Positions 27,452 to 38,457 of a DNA stretch of 63,476 nt are shown in pieces (within the stretch, counting starts at the first letter, position 1; every line of letters begins with the position of its first letter). The stretch spans positions 1 through 63,476 of the forward strand of contig NZ_PJAU01000035.1 in the NCBI RefSeq assembly GCF_002836255.1, given 5' to 3'. The DNA comes from Colwellia sp. 75C3 (GTDB lineage: Bacteria > Pseudomonadota > Gammaproteobacteria > Enterobacterales > Alteromonadaceae). A program made the position numbers and the translations under genes. Under the pieces are notes generated by a model, which was not told where the DNA came from, ran no database searches, and saw nothing but the letters and a program-made list of their open reading frames with translations.

Positions 27452-28921
27452 TTATATGTCAAGTAAAAGACGAGTTGGATCTTCTAACAATTCTTTGATT
27501 GTTACTAAGAAACCTACTGACTCTTTACCATCGATTAAACGATGATCGTAAGATAATGCTAAATACATCATAGGTAAGATTTCTACTTTACCGTCAACTG
27601 CCATAGGGCGGTCTTGTATTTTATGCATACCTAAAATCGCTGCTTGAGGTAAGTTAAGAATAGGCGTTGATAATAACGAACCGAATACACCACCGTTAGT
27701 GATAGTGAAGTTACCGCCAGTCATATCAGCCATTGAAAGCTTACCGTCACGACCTTTAATCGCTAACTCACGGATGCCATTTTCAATGCCAGCCATACTT
27801 AATTGGTCTGAATCACGTAATACCGGAGTAACTAAACCACGCGGTGTAGATACAGCGATAGAGATATCAAAGAAGTTATGGTAAACAATGTCATCACCGT
27901 CAATAGAAGCGTTAACACCAGGGAAACGTTTTAATGCTTCAGTAACCGCTTTCACGTAGAAAGACATAAAACCTAGACGTGTGTCATGAGTTTTTTCGAA
28001 CAAGTCTTTATATTGCTTACGAAGTTCCATAATTGGCTTCATGTTAACTTCGTTAAACGTAGTTAGCATGGCCGTAGAGTTTTTCGCTTCTAATAAACGT
28101 GTTGCAATCGTTTTACGTAAACGTGTCATTGGCACACGTTTTTGAGTACGTTCGCCTAACTCTTGTGCAGGTGCAGCGACAGGCGCTGCAGCTTTTGGTG
28201 CAGCAGCAGGTTTGTTAGCAGCAGCTTCAACGTCTTCTTTTGAAATACGACCGCCTTTACCAGTACCAACAACATTAGCAGCCGTTAAGCCTTTTTCTGT
28301 CATTAAACGACGTACTGAAGGGCTAGCAATTTCATCAGAGCTTACTGCATCTTCAACAGGTGCTGCTGTTGCAGTCGCTGTTGCGCCTGCATTAAGTTCA
28401 CCAATTTTTTGAGCGCCTAAAACAGTATCGCCTTCAACATGGATAATTTTACCAATTACGCCATTATCTTGAGCAACAACTTCTAGTACTACTTTATCAG
28501 TTTCAATATCAACTAAGTTTTGATCAACTGATACGGTATCACCTTCAGCTACATGCCATGTAGCAACGGTTGCATCAGCAACTGATTCAGGTAATACAGG
28601 GACTACGATGTCGATTACTTTAACAGATGCAGTTGCCGCTGCTGGAGCGCTTGCTGCTGCAACAGGTGCAGGAGCTGCTTCGCTGCCTTCTGAAAAGGTA
28701 CCAATTACTTGATCGCCTAATACAGTAGCACCATCAGCTTGGCTAATATCGGTCATAACACCATCGCAAGTTGCTGGAACTTCTAATACTACTTTGTCAG
28801 TTTCAATATCAACAAGTACTTGGTCACGTGTAAATTTTTCGCCAACTTGTACATGCCAAGTTGCCACTGTTGCATCAGCAACTGATTCTGGTAATACCGG
28901 AACTTTGATTTCGGTTGTCAT
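27452..28921 (-). CDS. sucB: 2-oxoglutarate dehydrogenase E2 (succinyltransferase) with two lipoyl domains
   Basis: A 489-residue dihydrolipoyl succinyltransferase. Two lipoyl domains (about 3-77 and 103-177) carry the lipoylated lysines K43 and K143 in [11 protein letters not shown]; they are exactly 100 residues apart and share [18 protein letters not shown]. An Ala/Pro-rich linker, the E3/E1-binding domain (about 200-233, [12 protein letters not shown]) and the catalytic domain with His460 and Asp464 in SYDHRLIDG follow. E. coli SucB has about 405 residues and one lipoyl domain, so the extra domain is notable. AAGGA precedes the ATG. The E3 subunit gene is not in the window. Confidence 0.97.
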   Translation of the reverse strand: MTTEIKVPVLPESVADATVATWHVQVGEKFTRDQVLVDIETDKVVLEVPATCDGVMTDISQADGATVLGDQVIGTFSEGSEAAPAPVAAASAPAAATASVKVIDIVVPVLPESVADATVATWHVAEGDTVSVDQNLVDIETDKVVLEVVAQDNGVIGKIIHVEGDTVLGAQKIGELNAGATATATAAPVEDAVSSDEIASPSVRRLMTEKGLTAANVVGTGKGGRISKEDVEAAANKPAAAPKAAAPVAAPAQELGERTQKRVPMTRLRKTIATRLLEAKNSTAMLTTFNEVNMKPIMELRKQYKDLFEKTHDTRLGFMSFYVKAVTEALKRFPGVNASIDGDDIVYHNFFDISIAVSTPRGLVTPVLRDSDQLSMAGIENGIRELAIKGRDGKLSMADMTGGNFTITNGGVFGSLLSTPILNLPQAAILGMHKIQDRPMAVDGKVEILPMMYLALSYDHRLIDGKESVGFLVTIKELLEDPTRLLLDI

Positions 28922-28981
28922 TTTTTATTCCTTACAAACTTTTTTTGCGCTTACTTTTAGTAAAGTAAGCGCACCAAAGAG

Positions 28982-31786
28982 TTAATCTAATGTTAATGCT
29001 TGAGTGACAAGCGCTTGCTGTTCTTTAACATGAAGTGACATATAACCAACAGCTGGTGCTGCTGAAGCCTTACGGCCGGCATAAGTCAAATAAGTCCCTT
29101 CAGGAATTGCAGCTCTAAAGTGATGCTGCGAACAATACCAAGCACCTTGGTTTTGCGGCTCTTCCTGACACCAAACAAATTGCTTAACATGTTGGTATTC
29201 TTTTAATACTGCTTGAAGCTCTTTTTCAGGGAATGGATAAAGTTGCTCAATACGAACAATAGCAACATTATCAAGTTCATTCTTACGACGTTGATCAAGT
29301 AGTTCGTAATAAACCTTACCACTACAAAATACAACGCGCTCAACCGCTTTTGCATCAAGCTCATCAACTTCACCAATAACACTGTGGAATACACCCGTCG
29401 ACATTTCTTCTAATGAAGAAACGGCTAATGGATGACGTAACAATGATTTAGGTGACATAACGACAAGAGGACGACGCATAGGACGAACAACCTGACGGCG
29501 CAGCATGTTAAATACTTGCGCTGGTGTTGATGGCACACATACTTGCATATTGTGATCAGCACAAAGTTGTAAGAAGCGTTCTAAACGAGCTGATGAATGT
29601 TCTGGACCCTGACCTTCGTAGCCATGTGGTAACAACATAGTTAAACCACATAAGCGGCCCCACTTTTGCTCACCTGAACTAATGAATTGATCAAAGACTA
29701 CTTGTGCACAGTTAGCAAAATCGCCAAATTGCGCTTCCCAAATAGTTAAACCTGCAGGCTCAGCCGTTGTATAGCCATATTCAAAAGCTAATACAGAAAC
29801 TTCAGATAACACTGAATCATGTACATCAAATGGGCCTTGGCCTTCTCTGATATTTTGCAGTGGTAAATAAGTACTACCATCTTCTTGGTTATGCAATACG
29901 GCATGACGATGGAAGAATGTACCACGACCAGAATCTTGACCGGTAATACGAACACGATCACCACGATCAACAATAGATGCATAGGCTAAGTTTTCAGCCA
30001 TACCCCAATCAAGCAATTTCTCGCCTGTTGCCATTTTCATGCGATCATCGTAAATCTTTTTAACACGAGAATGCACTGGATGACTTTCTGGGTATGTTGA
30101 CAACTTAAGCGCTAATTCTTTTAGCTTCTCAAGAGAGATTTCTTTGTCGTAGTCGTCATCCCACTCATGGCCTAAGTATGGTGTCCAATCAACTGAATGC
30201 TCAGTCATTGGGCGCCATTGCTCAACCGTACATTGACCTTCATCAAGTAATTTACGGTAATAGGCTGTTAACTCGTCAATTTTGACGGTAGTTAAACTAC
30301 CTTCAGCCGCTAATTTATCAGCGTACAATTGACGTGGTGTCGGATGCTTTTTAACAATTTTGTACATAAGTGGCTGCGTAGCACTTGGCTCATCAGCTTC
30401 GTTATGTCCATGACGTCGATAACAAACTAAATCGATAACAACATCACGTTTAAATTCATTACGGTAATCAAGTGCTATTTGTGTTGCTAGTATAACCGCT
30501 TCAGGATCATCACCATTAACATGGATGATTGGTGCCTGAACCATTTTAGCAATTTCTGTACAGTATTCGCCTGAGCGAGTATCTTCAGCAACTGATGTGG
30601 TAAAACCAACTTGGTTATTCACTACAATACGTACCGTGCCACCTACTTTAAAGGCGCGCGCCTGGGACATATTGAAAGTTTCTTGTACAACACCTTGACC
30701 TGCAATAGCAGAATCACCATGAATGGTAATAGGTAGTACTAAATCACCTTGATTACAGTCGCGTCTATCAAGACGAGCACGTACTGAACCAATAACAACC
30801 GGGTTAACGATTTCTAGATGTGACGGATTAAATGCCAGTGCTAGATGAACATTACCACCTGGAGTGACGAAGTCTGAAGAATAACCTTGGTGGTATTTAA
30901 CATCACCTGAGCTAAGTATCTCATCATGCTTACCGGCAAATTCATCAAATAATTTCGATGGATTTTTACCCATAACGTTGACAAGTACATTTAGACGACC
31001 ACGATGAGCCATGCCCATAACCACTTCTTTAGTACCAGCAGTACCAGCACGAGTGATTAATTCTTTAAGCATAGGGACAAGTGAATCACCGCCTTCTAAA
31101 GAGAAGCGTTTAGCGCCAGGGAACTTAGCACCCAAATATTTTTCTAAACCATCAGCAGCGATTAAGCCTTTAAGTAGTTCAGTTTTTTGGTCAACAGATA
31201 ATGCAGCTTTAGACTGAACCGACTCAAGACGTTGTTGAATCCAACGTTTTTCGACAGTTGAGGTCATGTGCATATATTCTGCACCAATAGAACCACAATA
31301 AGTATTTTTTAATGCTTTATACAAGTCACCTAATTTCATGGTGTCTTGACCGATGGCAAAAGAGCCAACGTTATATTCTTTATCGAAGTCGTTTTCAGAT
31401 AAGTCGTGATGTGAAAGTTGCAAGTCACGTACTTTATCACGCTGCCATAAACCTAATGGATCTAAATTAGAGTTTTGATGACCGCGGAATCTAAACGCGT
31501 TAATAAGCTGTAAGACTTTGACTTGCTTAGCATCACTACCACTAGAAACAATCACTTGTTTATTGGCTTGTTTTGCTAACGTTCTAAATTCATCACGGAT
31601 GGCAGAGTGGCGGTATTCAACCTCACTACCTTCGACTTTCGGGAGTTGACTAAAGAGTTCCTGCCATTCTGCAGATACAGAGGCGGAGTTATCTAAGTAT
31701 GATTCGTACAATTCTTCTATATAAACGATGTTGCCACCGTTTAAGTGGGAAGACTCTAGCCAAGCCTTCATTACACCTTCTGGCAT
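28982..31786 (-). CDS. sucA: 2-oxoglutarate dehydrogenase E1 component
   Basis: A 934-residue thiamine-diphosphate enzyme, as long as E. coli SucA, that decarboxylates 2-oxoglutarate and succinylates the E2 lipoyl groups. The N-terminal E2-binding segment (KAWLESSHLNGGN), GMAHRGRLNVLVNVMGK, the ThDP motif GDSAIAGQG and the transketolase pyrimidine domain with ITGQDSGRGTFFHRHA are all present. ATG at 31786 has AAGGA upstream; ATG five codons later also has an AGAAGG and could be used. sucB follows after 60 nt. Confidence 0.97.
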   Translation of the reverse strand: MPEGVMKAWLESSHLNGGNIVYIEELYESYLDNSASVSAEWQELFSQLPKVEGSEVEYRHSAIRDEFRTLAKQANKQVIVSSGSDAKQVKVLQLINAFRFRGHQNSNLDPLGLWQRDKVRDLQLSHHDLSENDFDKEYNVGSFAIGQDTMKLGDLYKALKNTYCGSIGAEYMHMTSTVEKRWIQQRLESVQSKAALSVDQKTELLKGLIAADGLEKYLGAKFPGAKRFSLEGGDSLVPMLKELITRAGTAGTKEVVMGMAHRGRLNVLVNVMGKNPSKLFDEFAGKHDEILSSGDVKYHQGYSSDFVTPGGNVHLALAFNPSHLEIVNPVVIGSVRARLDRRDCNQGDLVLPITIHGDSAIAGQGVVQETFNMSQARAFKVGGTVRIVVNNQVGFTTSVAEDTRSGEYCTEIAKMVQAPIIHVNGDDPEAVILATQIALDYRNEFKRDVVIDLVCYRRHGHNEADEPSATQPLMYKIVKKHPTPRQLYADKLAAEGSLTTVKIDELTAYYRKLLDEGQCTVEQWRPMTEHSVDWTPYLGHEWDDDYDKEISLEKLKELALKLSTYPESHPVHSRVKKIYDDRMKMATGEKLLDWGMAENLAYASIVDRGDRVRITGQDSGRGTFFHRHAVLHNQEDGSTYLPLQNIREGQGPFDVHDSVLSEVSVLAFEYGYTTAEPAGLTIWEAQFGDFANCAQVVFDQFISSGEQKWGRLCGLTMLLPHGYEGQGPEHSSARLERFLQLCADHNMQVCVPSTPAQVFNMLRRQVVRPMRRPLVVMSPKSLLRHPLAVSSLEEMSTGVFHSVIGEVDELDAKAVERVVFCSGKVYYELLDQRRKNELDNVAIVRIEQLYPFPEKELQAVLKEYQHVKQFVWCQEEPQNQGAWYCSQHHFRAAIPEGTYLTYAGRKASAAPAVGYMSLHVKEQQALVTQALTLD

Positions 31787-32123
31787 TGCCTTGTTCCTTT
31801 GCTTGTGTGTAGCAAAAAAAATAACGTAATAACTATTTCTTTGCGATTTGTTAAGCTGTTTGCTTAAAGTATATATTTATAGAATAAAATCAATACTTTT
31901 GCATTAAGATAAACAAACTACTGATAAAAAATTATTACAATGTTTAAAATTAATATAAAAATACAGAGTATTAAATAAAGTAAGCTATTTGTAATAAGAA
32001 GCGCTTAAAGCACTTCTTTAGCTTTTTTAAAGATAATACCCTGCTTATTCTGTCATAAAAAACAATGAAGTAAACTTAGACTAAAGCCGTACTTAACGAC
32101 ACTTTAGCTAAGTTTATTATTAA
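31787..32123. other. 337-bp gap between sdhB and sucA
   Basis: Contains a hairpin AAGAAGCGCT/AGCACTTCTT (31996-32018) that could weakly terminate the sdh transcript on the minus strand, though its T-tract there is poor. The rest is AT-rich and probably holds the sucA promoter. No gene is visible. Confidence 0.5.
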
Positions 32124-32831
32124 TTAAACCGCGCGGTTTAATAACATTGATTTAATATGACCAATGGCTTTGGTTGGGTTTAGTCCTTTTGGACAAACAT
32201 CAACACAGTTCATGATACCGTGACAGCGGAATACACTGTACGCATCTTGTAAACCATCTAAACGTTCTTCTGTAGCAGTATCACGGCTATCGATTAAGAA
32301 ACGATATGCATGTAATAAACCTGCTGGGCCGATGAACTTATCAGGATTCCACCAAAAAGATGGACATGATGTTGAACAACAAGCACATAAAATACATTCG
32401 TAAAGACCGTCTAACTTATCACGCTCTTCAATTGTCTGTATATTTTCACGTGCTGCTGGTTGTGCATCATTGATAAGGTATGGCTTAATTTTTTCATATT
32501 GCTGATAAAATTGAGTCATATCAATAATTAAATCACGTACTACAGGTAAACCTGGTAGTGGACGTAAAATGATTTTTTTGGCTTTCAATTCTGATAATGG
32601 CGTAATACACGCTAAACCATTTTTACCATTCATGTTCAAACCATCAGAGCCACAAACGCCTTCACGACATGAGCGACGGAAAGATAAGCTTGAATCTTTT
32701 TCTTTTAATAATATTAATGCATCAAGTACCATTAAGTCAGAGCCTTCAGGCACATCTAACTCATAGTCTTTCATGTATGGCGCATTATCAACGTCAGGGT
32801 TATAACGGTAAATCGAAAATAACTGTTTCAT
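32124..32831 (-). CDS. sdhB: succinate dehydrogenase iron-sulfur subunit
   Basis: A 235-residue subunit carrying electrons from FAD to quinone. The [2Fe-2S] motif SCREGVCGSDG with its distal Cys, the [4Fe-4S] motif CILCACCSTSCP and the [3Fe-4S]/[4Fe-4S] motif CHGIMNCVDVCPKGLNP are complete. Length fits E. coli SdhB (238). It lies 11 nt after sdhA in the sdhCDAB operon. Confidence 0.97.
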   Translation of the reverse strand: MKQLFSIYRYNPDVDNAPYMKDYELDVPEGSDLMVLDALILLKEKDSSLSFRRSCREGVCGSDGLNMNGKNGLACITPLSELKAKKIILRPLPGLPVVRDLIIDMTQFYQQYEKIKPYLINDAQPAARENIQTIEERDKLDGLYECILCACCSTSCPSFWWNPDKFIGPAGLLHAYRFLIDSRDTATEERLDGLQDAYSVFRCHGIMNCVDVCPKGLNPTKAIGHIKSMLLNRAV

Positions 32832-32842
32832 TACAATGCTCC

Positions 32843-34612
32843 TTAATATACACGTGCTTTCGGAGGGAAAGCTTCGCGGTGAACAGGTTTCATATTAACA
32901 TCACGCTTAGACATTTCTTCAGTCTCAGGTGTGTAAACAGAGTGACATAACCAATTTACATCATCACGTTCAGTAAAATCTTGACGCGCATGCGCACCAC
33001 GAGATTCTGTACGGAAGTTGGCTGCTTTAGCTGAACAGAAAGCTGTTTCCATTAAGTTATCTAATTCTAAACACTCAATACGTTGCGTGTTAAATTCTGA
33101 TGACTTGTCATCTAAAGTAGCATTTGCTAAACGTTCACGTATTTCAGTTAGCTCTTTCATGCCTTGCGCCATGGCTTCGCCTTCACGGAATACAGAGAAG
33201 TTCATTTGCATACACATCTGTAAATCTTTACGGATTTGTACAGGGTCTTCACCTTTAGTAGATGATTCCCAACGATTAGTACGTGCAAGTGATGCTTCTA
33301 AATCAGATTCTGAAGCTTCTTGAGCAGTTTGCGTATCGTTTAGGTAAGTCCCTAAGAAATTACCTGCAGCACGGCCAAATACCACTAAATCTAGTAGTGA
33401 ATTACCACCTAAGCGGTTTGCACCATGAACAGATACACAAGCGATTTCGCCAACAGCAAATAAACCTTCAACAATAGTTTCTTTACCATCAGTTCCAATG
33501 TTAAGCGCTTGACCATTAACGTTACAAGGTACACCACCCATTTGGTAATGACATGTAGGTATAACTGGAATAGGCTCTTCCGCTGGATCAACGTGTGCAA
33601 ATGTTTTCGACAAGTCACAAACACCCGGTAAACGTTTGTATAACGTTTCACGACCTAAGTGATCAAGTTTTAACTTAATATGAGGACCGTATTGAGGGTG
33701 GTCACAACCACGCCCTTCACGAATCTCTGTCATCATTGAACGAGCAACAACATCACGACCCGCTAAATCTTTAGCATTTGGAGCATAACGCTCCATGAAG
33801 CGTTCGCCGTCTTTGTTAAGAAGGTAACCACCTTCTCCACGACAACCTTCAGTAACAAGTACACCAGCGCCAGCTATACCGGTCGGGTGGAATTGCCACA
33901 TTTCCATATCTTGCATTTGTATGCCTGCACGAAGAGACATACCAACACCATCACCAGTATTGATGTGAGCATTAGTTGTAGAAGCAAAGATACGACCCGC
34001 GCCACCAGTAGCTAGTACAGTAGCACGTGCTTTAAAGTAAACGATTTCGCCAGTTTCAATGCAAATAGCGGTTGTACCGACTACAGCACCATCACTATTT
34101 TTTACTAAATCTAAAGCATACCATTCAGAAAAAACATTCGTTTTGTTCTTAACGTTTTGCTGATATAAACAATGAAGTAGCGCATGGCCTGTACGGTCAG
34201 CAGCAGCTGCAGTACGTGCAGCTTGTTCGCCACCAAAGTTTTTAGATTGACCACCGAAAGGACGTTGGTAAATTTTACCTTCTTCGGTACGAGAGAATGG
34301 TAAACCCATTTTCTCTAATTCAATAATAGACTCAGGGCCTGTTTTACACATGTATTCGATTGCGTCTTGGTCACCGATATAATCGCTGCCTTTAACGGTA
34401 TCGTACATATGCTGTTCCCAATGATCTTCATGGGCATTACCTAAAGCTACGGTAATACCACCTTGAGCAGATACTGTATGAGAACGCGTTGGAAATACTT
34501 TAGAAATCAAGGCACAAGATTTGCCTGATTCTGAAATTGCTAATGCAGCGCGCATACCTGCACCGCCTGCGCCAATAACTATGGCGTCAAATTCACGAAT
34601 TGGAACGCTCAC
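32843..34612 (-). CDS. sdhA: succinate dehydrogenase flavoprotein subunit
   Basis: A 589-residue FAD subunit oxidising succinate to fumarate. The dinucleotide motif [11 protein letters not shown] lies near the N-terminus, the covalent FAD-His is in [10 protein letters not shown], and HPTGI and the catalytic Arg region RGAHARQDF are intact. Starts directly after sdhD and is followed 11 nt later by sdhB. Confidence 0.97.
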   Translation of the reverse strand: MSVPIREFDAIVIGAGGAGMRAALAISESGKSCALISKVFPTRSHTVSAQGGITVALGNAHEDHWEQHMYDTVKGSDYIGDQDAIEYMCKTGPESIIELEKMGLPFSRTEEGKIYQRPFGGQSKNFGGEQAARTAAAADRTGHALLHCLYQQNVKNKTNVFSEWYALDLVKNSDGAVVGTTAICIETGEIVYFKARATVLATGGAGRIFASTTNAHINTGDGVGMSLRAGIQMQDMEMWQFHPTGIAGAGVLVTEGCRGEGGYLLNKDGERFMERYAPNAKDLAGRDVVARSMMTEIREGRGCDHPQYGPHIKLKLDHLGRETLYKRLPGVCDLSKTFAHVDPAEEPIPVIPTCHYQMGGVPCNVNGQALNIGTDGKETIVEGLFAVGEIACVSVHGANRLGGNSLLDLVVFGRAAGNFLGTYLNDTQTAQEASESDLEASLARTNRWESSTKGEDPVQIRKDLQMCMQMNFSVFREGEAMAQGMKELTEIRERLANATLDDKSSEFNTQRIECLELDNLMETAFCSAKAANFRTESRGAHARQDFTERDDVNWLCHSVYTPETEEMSKRDVNMKPVHREAFPPKARVY

Positions 34613-34960
34613 TTATACACCCCACACGGTTAAAGAGCCAAATACTAAGTAGGCTAATAAAGTAACAGAAAAGAAAAATTGTAATGCACCACGTAAAAAC
34701 GCAGGTTTTACGTAATCAGACAGTACTTGCCACACACCAATTTTGGCATGAACGAGTAATGCTAACAACGCCATTACTGTTGCTACTTTAACACTCATAC
34801 AGGCAAAGAAACCCTGCCATACATCATATGTAACACTAGGTGTTACTACGAAGAAACCTGCTAGGAGTAAAGTGTATAGCACAAGAATAATTGCACTAGC
34901 TCTCAAAAGAATAAAATCATGCACGCCATTTCGGCCTGCTGATGCGACGACGTTTACCAT
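34613..34960 (-). CDS. sdhD: succinate dehydrogenase membrane anchor subunit D
   Basis: A 115-residue three-helix anchor binding haem b and quinone with SdhC. GRNGVHDFILLRASAI matches E. coli SdhD; HAKIGVWQVLSDYVKP contains the haem His and quinone Tyr. I chose ATG at 34960, with GGAG 7 nt upstream; 12 extra upstream residues are possible but match nothing. The start overlaps the sdhC stop by 7 nt. Confidence 0.95.
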   Translation of the reverse strand: MVNVVASAGRNGVHDFILLRASAIILVLYTLLLAGFFVVTPSVTYDVWQGFFACMSVKVATVMALLALLVHAKIGVWQVLSDYVKPAFLRGALQFFFSVTLLAYLVFGSLTVWGV

Positions 34961-35328
34961 AACCAAACTCCTATAACTACTGATACTGCTAACCAAATAA
35001 TCATGATTACTTTGGCAGTGACATTACCTGAAGCTAGTTCTTCAAAATGACCTAAATCCATTAACAAGTGACGAACACCCGCTAAAACATGGAAAGTAAG
35101 GGCAGAAAGACAGCCAAACATAATGAACTTAAAGAAGATGCCATCAAGGTAACCTTGAATTTGCGCAAATCCTTCAGCAGAAGAAAGAGAGGTTGAAAGG
35201 GTAAACAATAAAATACCAATAGCAAAAACCATAATAACACCAGATACGCGGTGTAAAATGGAAGCATTAGCAGCGGGATGCATCTTTATTGTAGTTAAAT
35301 CTAGGTTTACAGGACGTTGTTTTTTCAC
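34954..35328 (-). CDS. sdhC: succinate dehydrogenase cytochrome b556 subunit
   Basis: A 124-residue three-helix anchor. KKQRPVNLDLTTI, ASILHRVSG and HVLAGVRHLLMDLGH with the haem His are typical. First gene of the sdhCDAB operon; overlaps sdhD by 7 nt (ATGGTAA). The promoter must lie in the 553-bp gap shared with divergent gltA. Confidence 0.95.
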   Translation of the reverse strand: MKKQRPVNLDLTTIKMHPAANASILHRVSGVIMVFAIGILLFTLSTSLSSAEGFAQIQGYLDGIFFKFIMFGCLSALTFHVLAGVRHLLMDLGHFEELASGNVTAKVIMIIWLAVSVVIGVWLW

Positions 35329-35881
35329 AATTGTTGCCTAAAGAGCTCGAAAGCCTTCAACTTTTATTATTGTTACTCATGAACTACCTTTACTTATCTC
35401 GACTTTAAACTTAATTGAAACATAAAAATCAATATAAAAAGAGCAGCTCCCGAAAGTGAACGGTAACTTTTAACAATTTCTTAATTAAGTGTACCAATTC
35501 GCACACAAGTCTAACCAACTTCATAAAGCGATTCTAGTTAGATTTTGTAATAAGGTTCAAAAGCGAGATTAAATCTTATAACAGTCAGAAAAAGCTACAG
35601 AACGCAGTGATTATATAATCGTTAACATGGAATTACAATTTTACCGAGCGCTAAATTATCTATGATTACTTTTTAAACAGTTATTTGCGTTGTATTAAAC
35701 TTTAGTATAATTACTCTTACATTTTAAATTCATTTCGGGGTAGAATGTCGCCAGTTTAAAAAACCCAAGAAAAATCACAAAAACTGACTATTTATTCACT
35801 AGGCTTAGTACGAGTATTGAGCAACTTAGTAGAATGTCAGTAAATGTATATTAATTATAATTTGATAGGGGAAAAAACATT
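35329..35881. promoter_or_regulatory. 553-bp divergent regulatory gap between sdhC and gltA
   Basis: Holds the promoters of the sdh-suc genes and gltA. A -10-like TATAAT is at 35706-35711 on the plus strand, about 170 nt before gltA, but without a well-spaced -35 box. No ORF or repeat is convincing here. Global control (for example by ArcA, Crp or a small RNA) is known in E. coli; no site could be assigned by eye. Confidence 0.5.
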
Positions 35882-37168
35882 ATGGCTGAATCAAAAGCCT
35901 CTCTGAGTATTGATGGCAAAGAAATTGGCGTATTTCCAGTTTTAAAAGGTACCGCTGGTACTGACGTAATTGATATTAGAACTTTAGGTAGCCTTGGCTA
36001 CTTCACCCATGATCCAGGCTTTTTAGCCACGTCTTCTTGTGAATCATCAATCACCTTCATTGATGGTGGCAAAGGTATTCTTCAACACCGTGGTTATGCA
36101 ATTGATAGCCTCGCTAAACAAGCTGATTACCTTGAAGTTTGTTACATTTTATTAAATGGTGATGCACCAACAAAATCACAGTATGAAGAATTCAAATCTG
36201 TTATTACTAATCATACGATGGTACATGAGAAATTAGTTCATTTTTTCCATGGCTTCTTACCTGATGCGCATCCTATGGCTATGCTTTGTGGTGTTGTTGG
36301 CGCGATGTCATCTTTCTACCACAGTGACCTAGATATAACTGATCCTGAACAACGTAAGCGTAGTGCACATAGGTTGATTGCTAAAATGCCAACTATTGCT
36401 GCTATGGCTTATAAATACAGTGTTGGTCAACCTTTTGTGTACCCACGCAATGAGCTATCTTACGCTGAAAACTTCCTTCACATGATGTTCTCTGTTCCTG
36501 CTGAAGAATATATCGTAAGCCCTACTGTTGCTAATGCAATGGATAGAATCTTTACTTTACATGCAGATCATGAGCAAAATGCTTCTACGTCTACGGTACG
36601 TTTAGCTGGTTCTTCTGGTGCTAACCCGTATGCTTGTATAGCAGCTGGTGTTGCATCTTTATGGGGCCCAGCACATGGCGGCGCTAACGAAGCTTGTTTA
36701 ACAATGCTTGAAGAGATTGGTGATGTATCTCGTGTTGATGAATACGTATTAAAAGCGAAAGACAAAGATGACTCTTTCCGTTTAATGGGTTTTGGTCATC
36801 GTGTTTATAAAAACTTTGATCCTCGCGCGACTGTAATGCGTGAAACATGTCATGAAGTATTAAATGAACTTGGCATAAGCGACCCATTATTGGACGTTGC
36901 TATGGCGCTTGAAAAAGTTGCTTTAGAAGATTCTTACTTCATTGAAAGAAAACTTTACCCGAACGTAGATTTCTACTCAGGTATCATTCTGAAAGCCATT
37001 GGTATTCCATCAAGCATGTTCACCGTGATTTTCGCGATGTCTAGAACTGTTGGTTGGATTGCTCATTGGGATGAGATGTTATCTCAACCAGGTCAAAAAA
37101 TCGGACGTCCTCGCCAGAAATATACCGGTGAAATTGATCGTGAATTTGTTCCTTTGAACGAAAGATAA
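35882..37168 (+). CDS. gltA: citrate synthase (type II)
   Basis: A 428-residue enzyme condensing oxaloacetate and acetyl-CoA, the same length as the E. coli enzyme. The N-terminal regulatory domain of the NADH-sensitive hexameric type is present ([17 protein letters not shown]), as are the catalytic His in [11 protein letters not shown] and [19 protein letters not shown] lies about 11 nt before the ATG. It diverges from the sdh-suc genes. Confidence 0.97.
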   Translation: MAESKASLSIDGKEIGVFPVLKGTAGTDVIDIRTLGSLGYFTHDPGFLATSSCESSITFIDGGKGILQHRGYAIDSLAKQADYLEVCYILLNGDAPTKSQYEEFKSVITNHTMVHEKLVHFFHGFLPDAHPMAMLCGVVGAMSSFYHSDLDITDPEQRKRSAHRLIAKMPTIAAMAYKYSVGQPFVYPRNELSYAENFLHMMFSVPAEEYIVSPTVANAMDRIFTLHADHEQNASTSTVRLAGSSGANPYACIAAGVASLWGPAHGGANEACLTMLEEIGDVSRVDEYVLKAKDKDDSFRLMGFGHRVYKNFDPRATVMRETCHEVLNELGISDPLLDVAMALEKVALEDSYFIERKLYPNVDFYSGIILKAIGIPSSMFTVIFAMSRTVGWIAHWDEMLSQPGQKIGRPRQKYTGEIDREFVPLNER

Positions 37169-37193
37169 TGACTTAGTTACCTAATATAAAGTT

Positions 37194-37220
37194 AAAAAGG
37201 CAGCATTAGCTGCCTTTTTT
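37194..37220 (+). terminator. rho-independent terminator of gltA
   Basis: Stem AAAAAGGCAGC/GCTGCCTTTTT with loop ATTA and a T-run, 25 nt after the gltA stop. Confidence 0.9.
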
Positions 37221-37426
37221 GTGTCTGTTATAAGGGAAAACACCTACCACGTCATAACCTGAGTCTATACTTAGCATTCGCAAAAGAAATATAGATGTAG
37301 GGTAATTGATAGATAAAAATACACTTTTTCAGCCATAAAGTACTATTTGGATTCCACTCACTGGACCTAACCGTTATAATAGCGACCTTAAATGTTACCT
37401 TTTACACAAAAACTCAATACTTGATT

Positions 37427-38257
37427 ATGTCTGAATATTCCTTACGATTTGGCGGCATTAGCCGTTTATACGGCGCTCATGGCGCTAACATTCTGCAACA
37501 GTCCCATTTTTGTATCATTGGTATTGGCGGCGTAGGCTCTTGGGCGGCTGAAGCTATAGCCCGTAATGGTATCGGACAAATCACATTAATTGATTTGGAT
37601 GATGTCTGTACCACCAATATTAATCGTCAAATCCACGCGCTTACCGACACCGTTGGCCAAAGTAAAGTTGATGTAATGGCTGAGCGCATCAAACAAATCA
37701 ATCCTGAGTGCAAAATAAATATAATTGAAGACTTTGTTACTGTGGAAAATCTATCGAGTTTAATTACTAAAGATTTTGATTATGTCATTGATGCCATAGA
37801 CTCTGTCGACATCAAAACACGCCTCATTGCTTTTTGTCGGGGAAGTAAATTACCCATTATAACTATTGGTGGTGCTGGCGGTCAGGTTGATCCAAGTAAA
37901 ATTGAAATCACTGACTTGAGCAAGACTTATCAAGACCCCTTACTTGCTAAAGTAAAAAACCAACTACGCAGAGAATTCAACTTCCCGCGTGCTGATCTAA
38001 AAACAGCAGGTAAACGTAAATTCTCAATTGATGCCGTTTATTCAACAGAGCAATTACGCTACCCTGTTGATGGAAAAGAGGGGGAGGTTTGCTTAGCAAA
38101 ACCAGATACGAGTTCAGGCGATAAAGGTGCTACCCGTTTAGATTGTCATACTGGTTTTGGTGCAACAACCCATGTTACCGCTACTTTTGCATTTTTTGCC
38201 GTCGGTAGGGCCATTGATAAGCTACTCAAAAAGAATCGCATACAATATACAAAGTAG
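37427..38257 (+). CDS. tcdA: tRNA threonylcarbamoyladenosine dehydratase (TcdA/CsdL)
   Basis: A 276-residue E1/ThiF-like enzyme. The nucleotide-binding motif is GIGGVG (32-37); RNGIGQITLIDLDDVCTTNINRQ is represented by DLDDVCTTNINRQ, the family's Arg finger and Asp region, and GGAGGQVDP is also present. TcdA cyclises t6A to ct6A in tRNAs. ATG at 37427 is chosen over TTG at 37421; neither has a good ribosome-binding site. It faces the cysteine desulfurase-SufE fusion gene, whose E. coli counterparts CsdA and CsdE deliver sulfur to CsdL (TcdA); the neighbourhood supports that link. Confidence 0.93.
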   Translation: MSEYSLRFGGISRLYGAHGANILQQSHFCIIGIGGVGSWAAEAIARNGIGQITLIDLDDVCTTNINRQIHALTDTVGQSKVDVMAERIKQINPECKINIIEDFVTVENLSSLITKDFDYVIDAIDSVDIKTRLIAFCRGSKLPIITIGGAGGQVDPSKIEITDLSKTYQDPLLAKVKNQLRREFNFPRADLKTAGKRKFSIDAVYSTEQLRYPVDGKEGEVCLAKPDTSSGDKGATRLDCHTGFGATTHVTATFAFFAVGRAIDKLLKKNRIQYTK

Positions 38258-38457
38258 CATAACTATTCATTGAAATTGTTATGATCTCTCTGCTTTACCC
38301 GTTTTTTTAGCACTTAAATGAGTAAAGCATTAAAATTTTAATGATAATCAATTTACCGTCACAAGACTGTTGATTGTGTAAAAGTTGGCTATCGAGATTG
38401 TAACAAGCGATATTAGATGAAATTTAGACCCTTTTAAAAATAAAGCAGTGCATTTTA

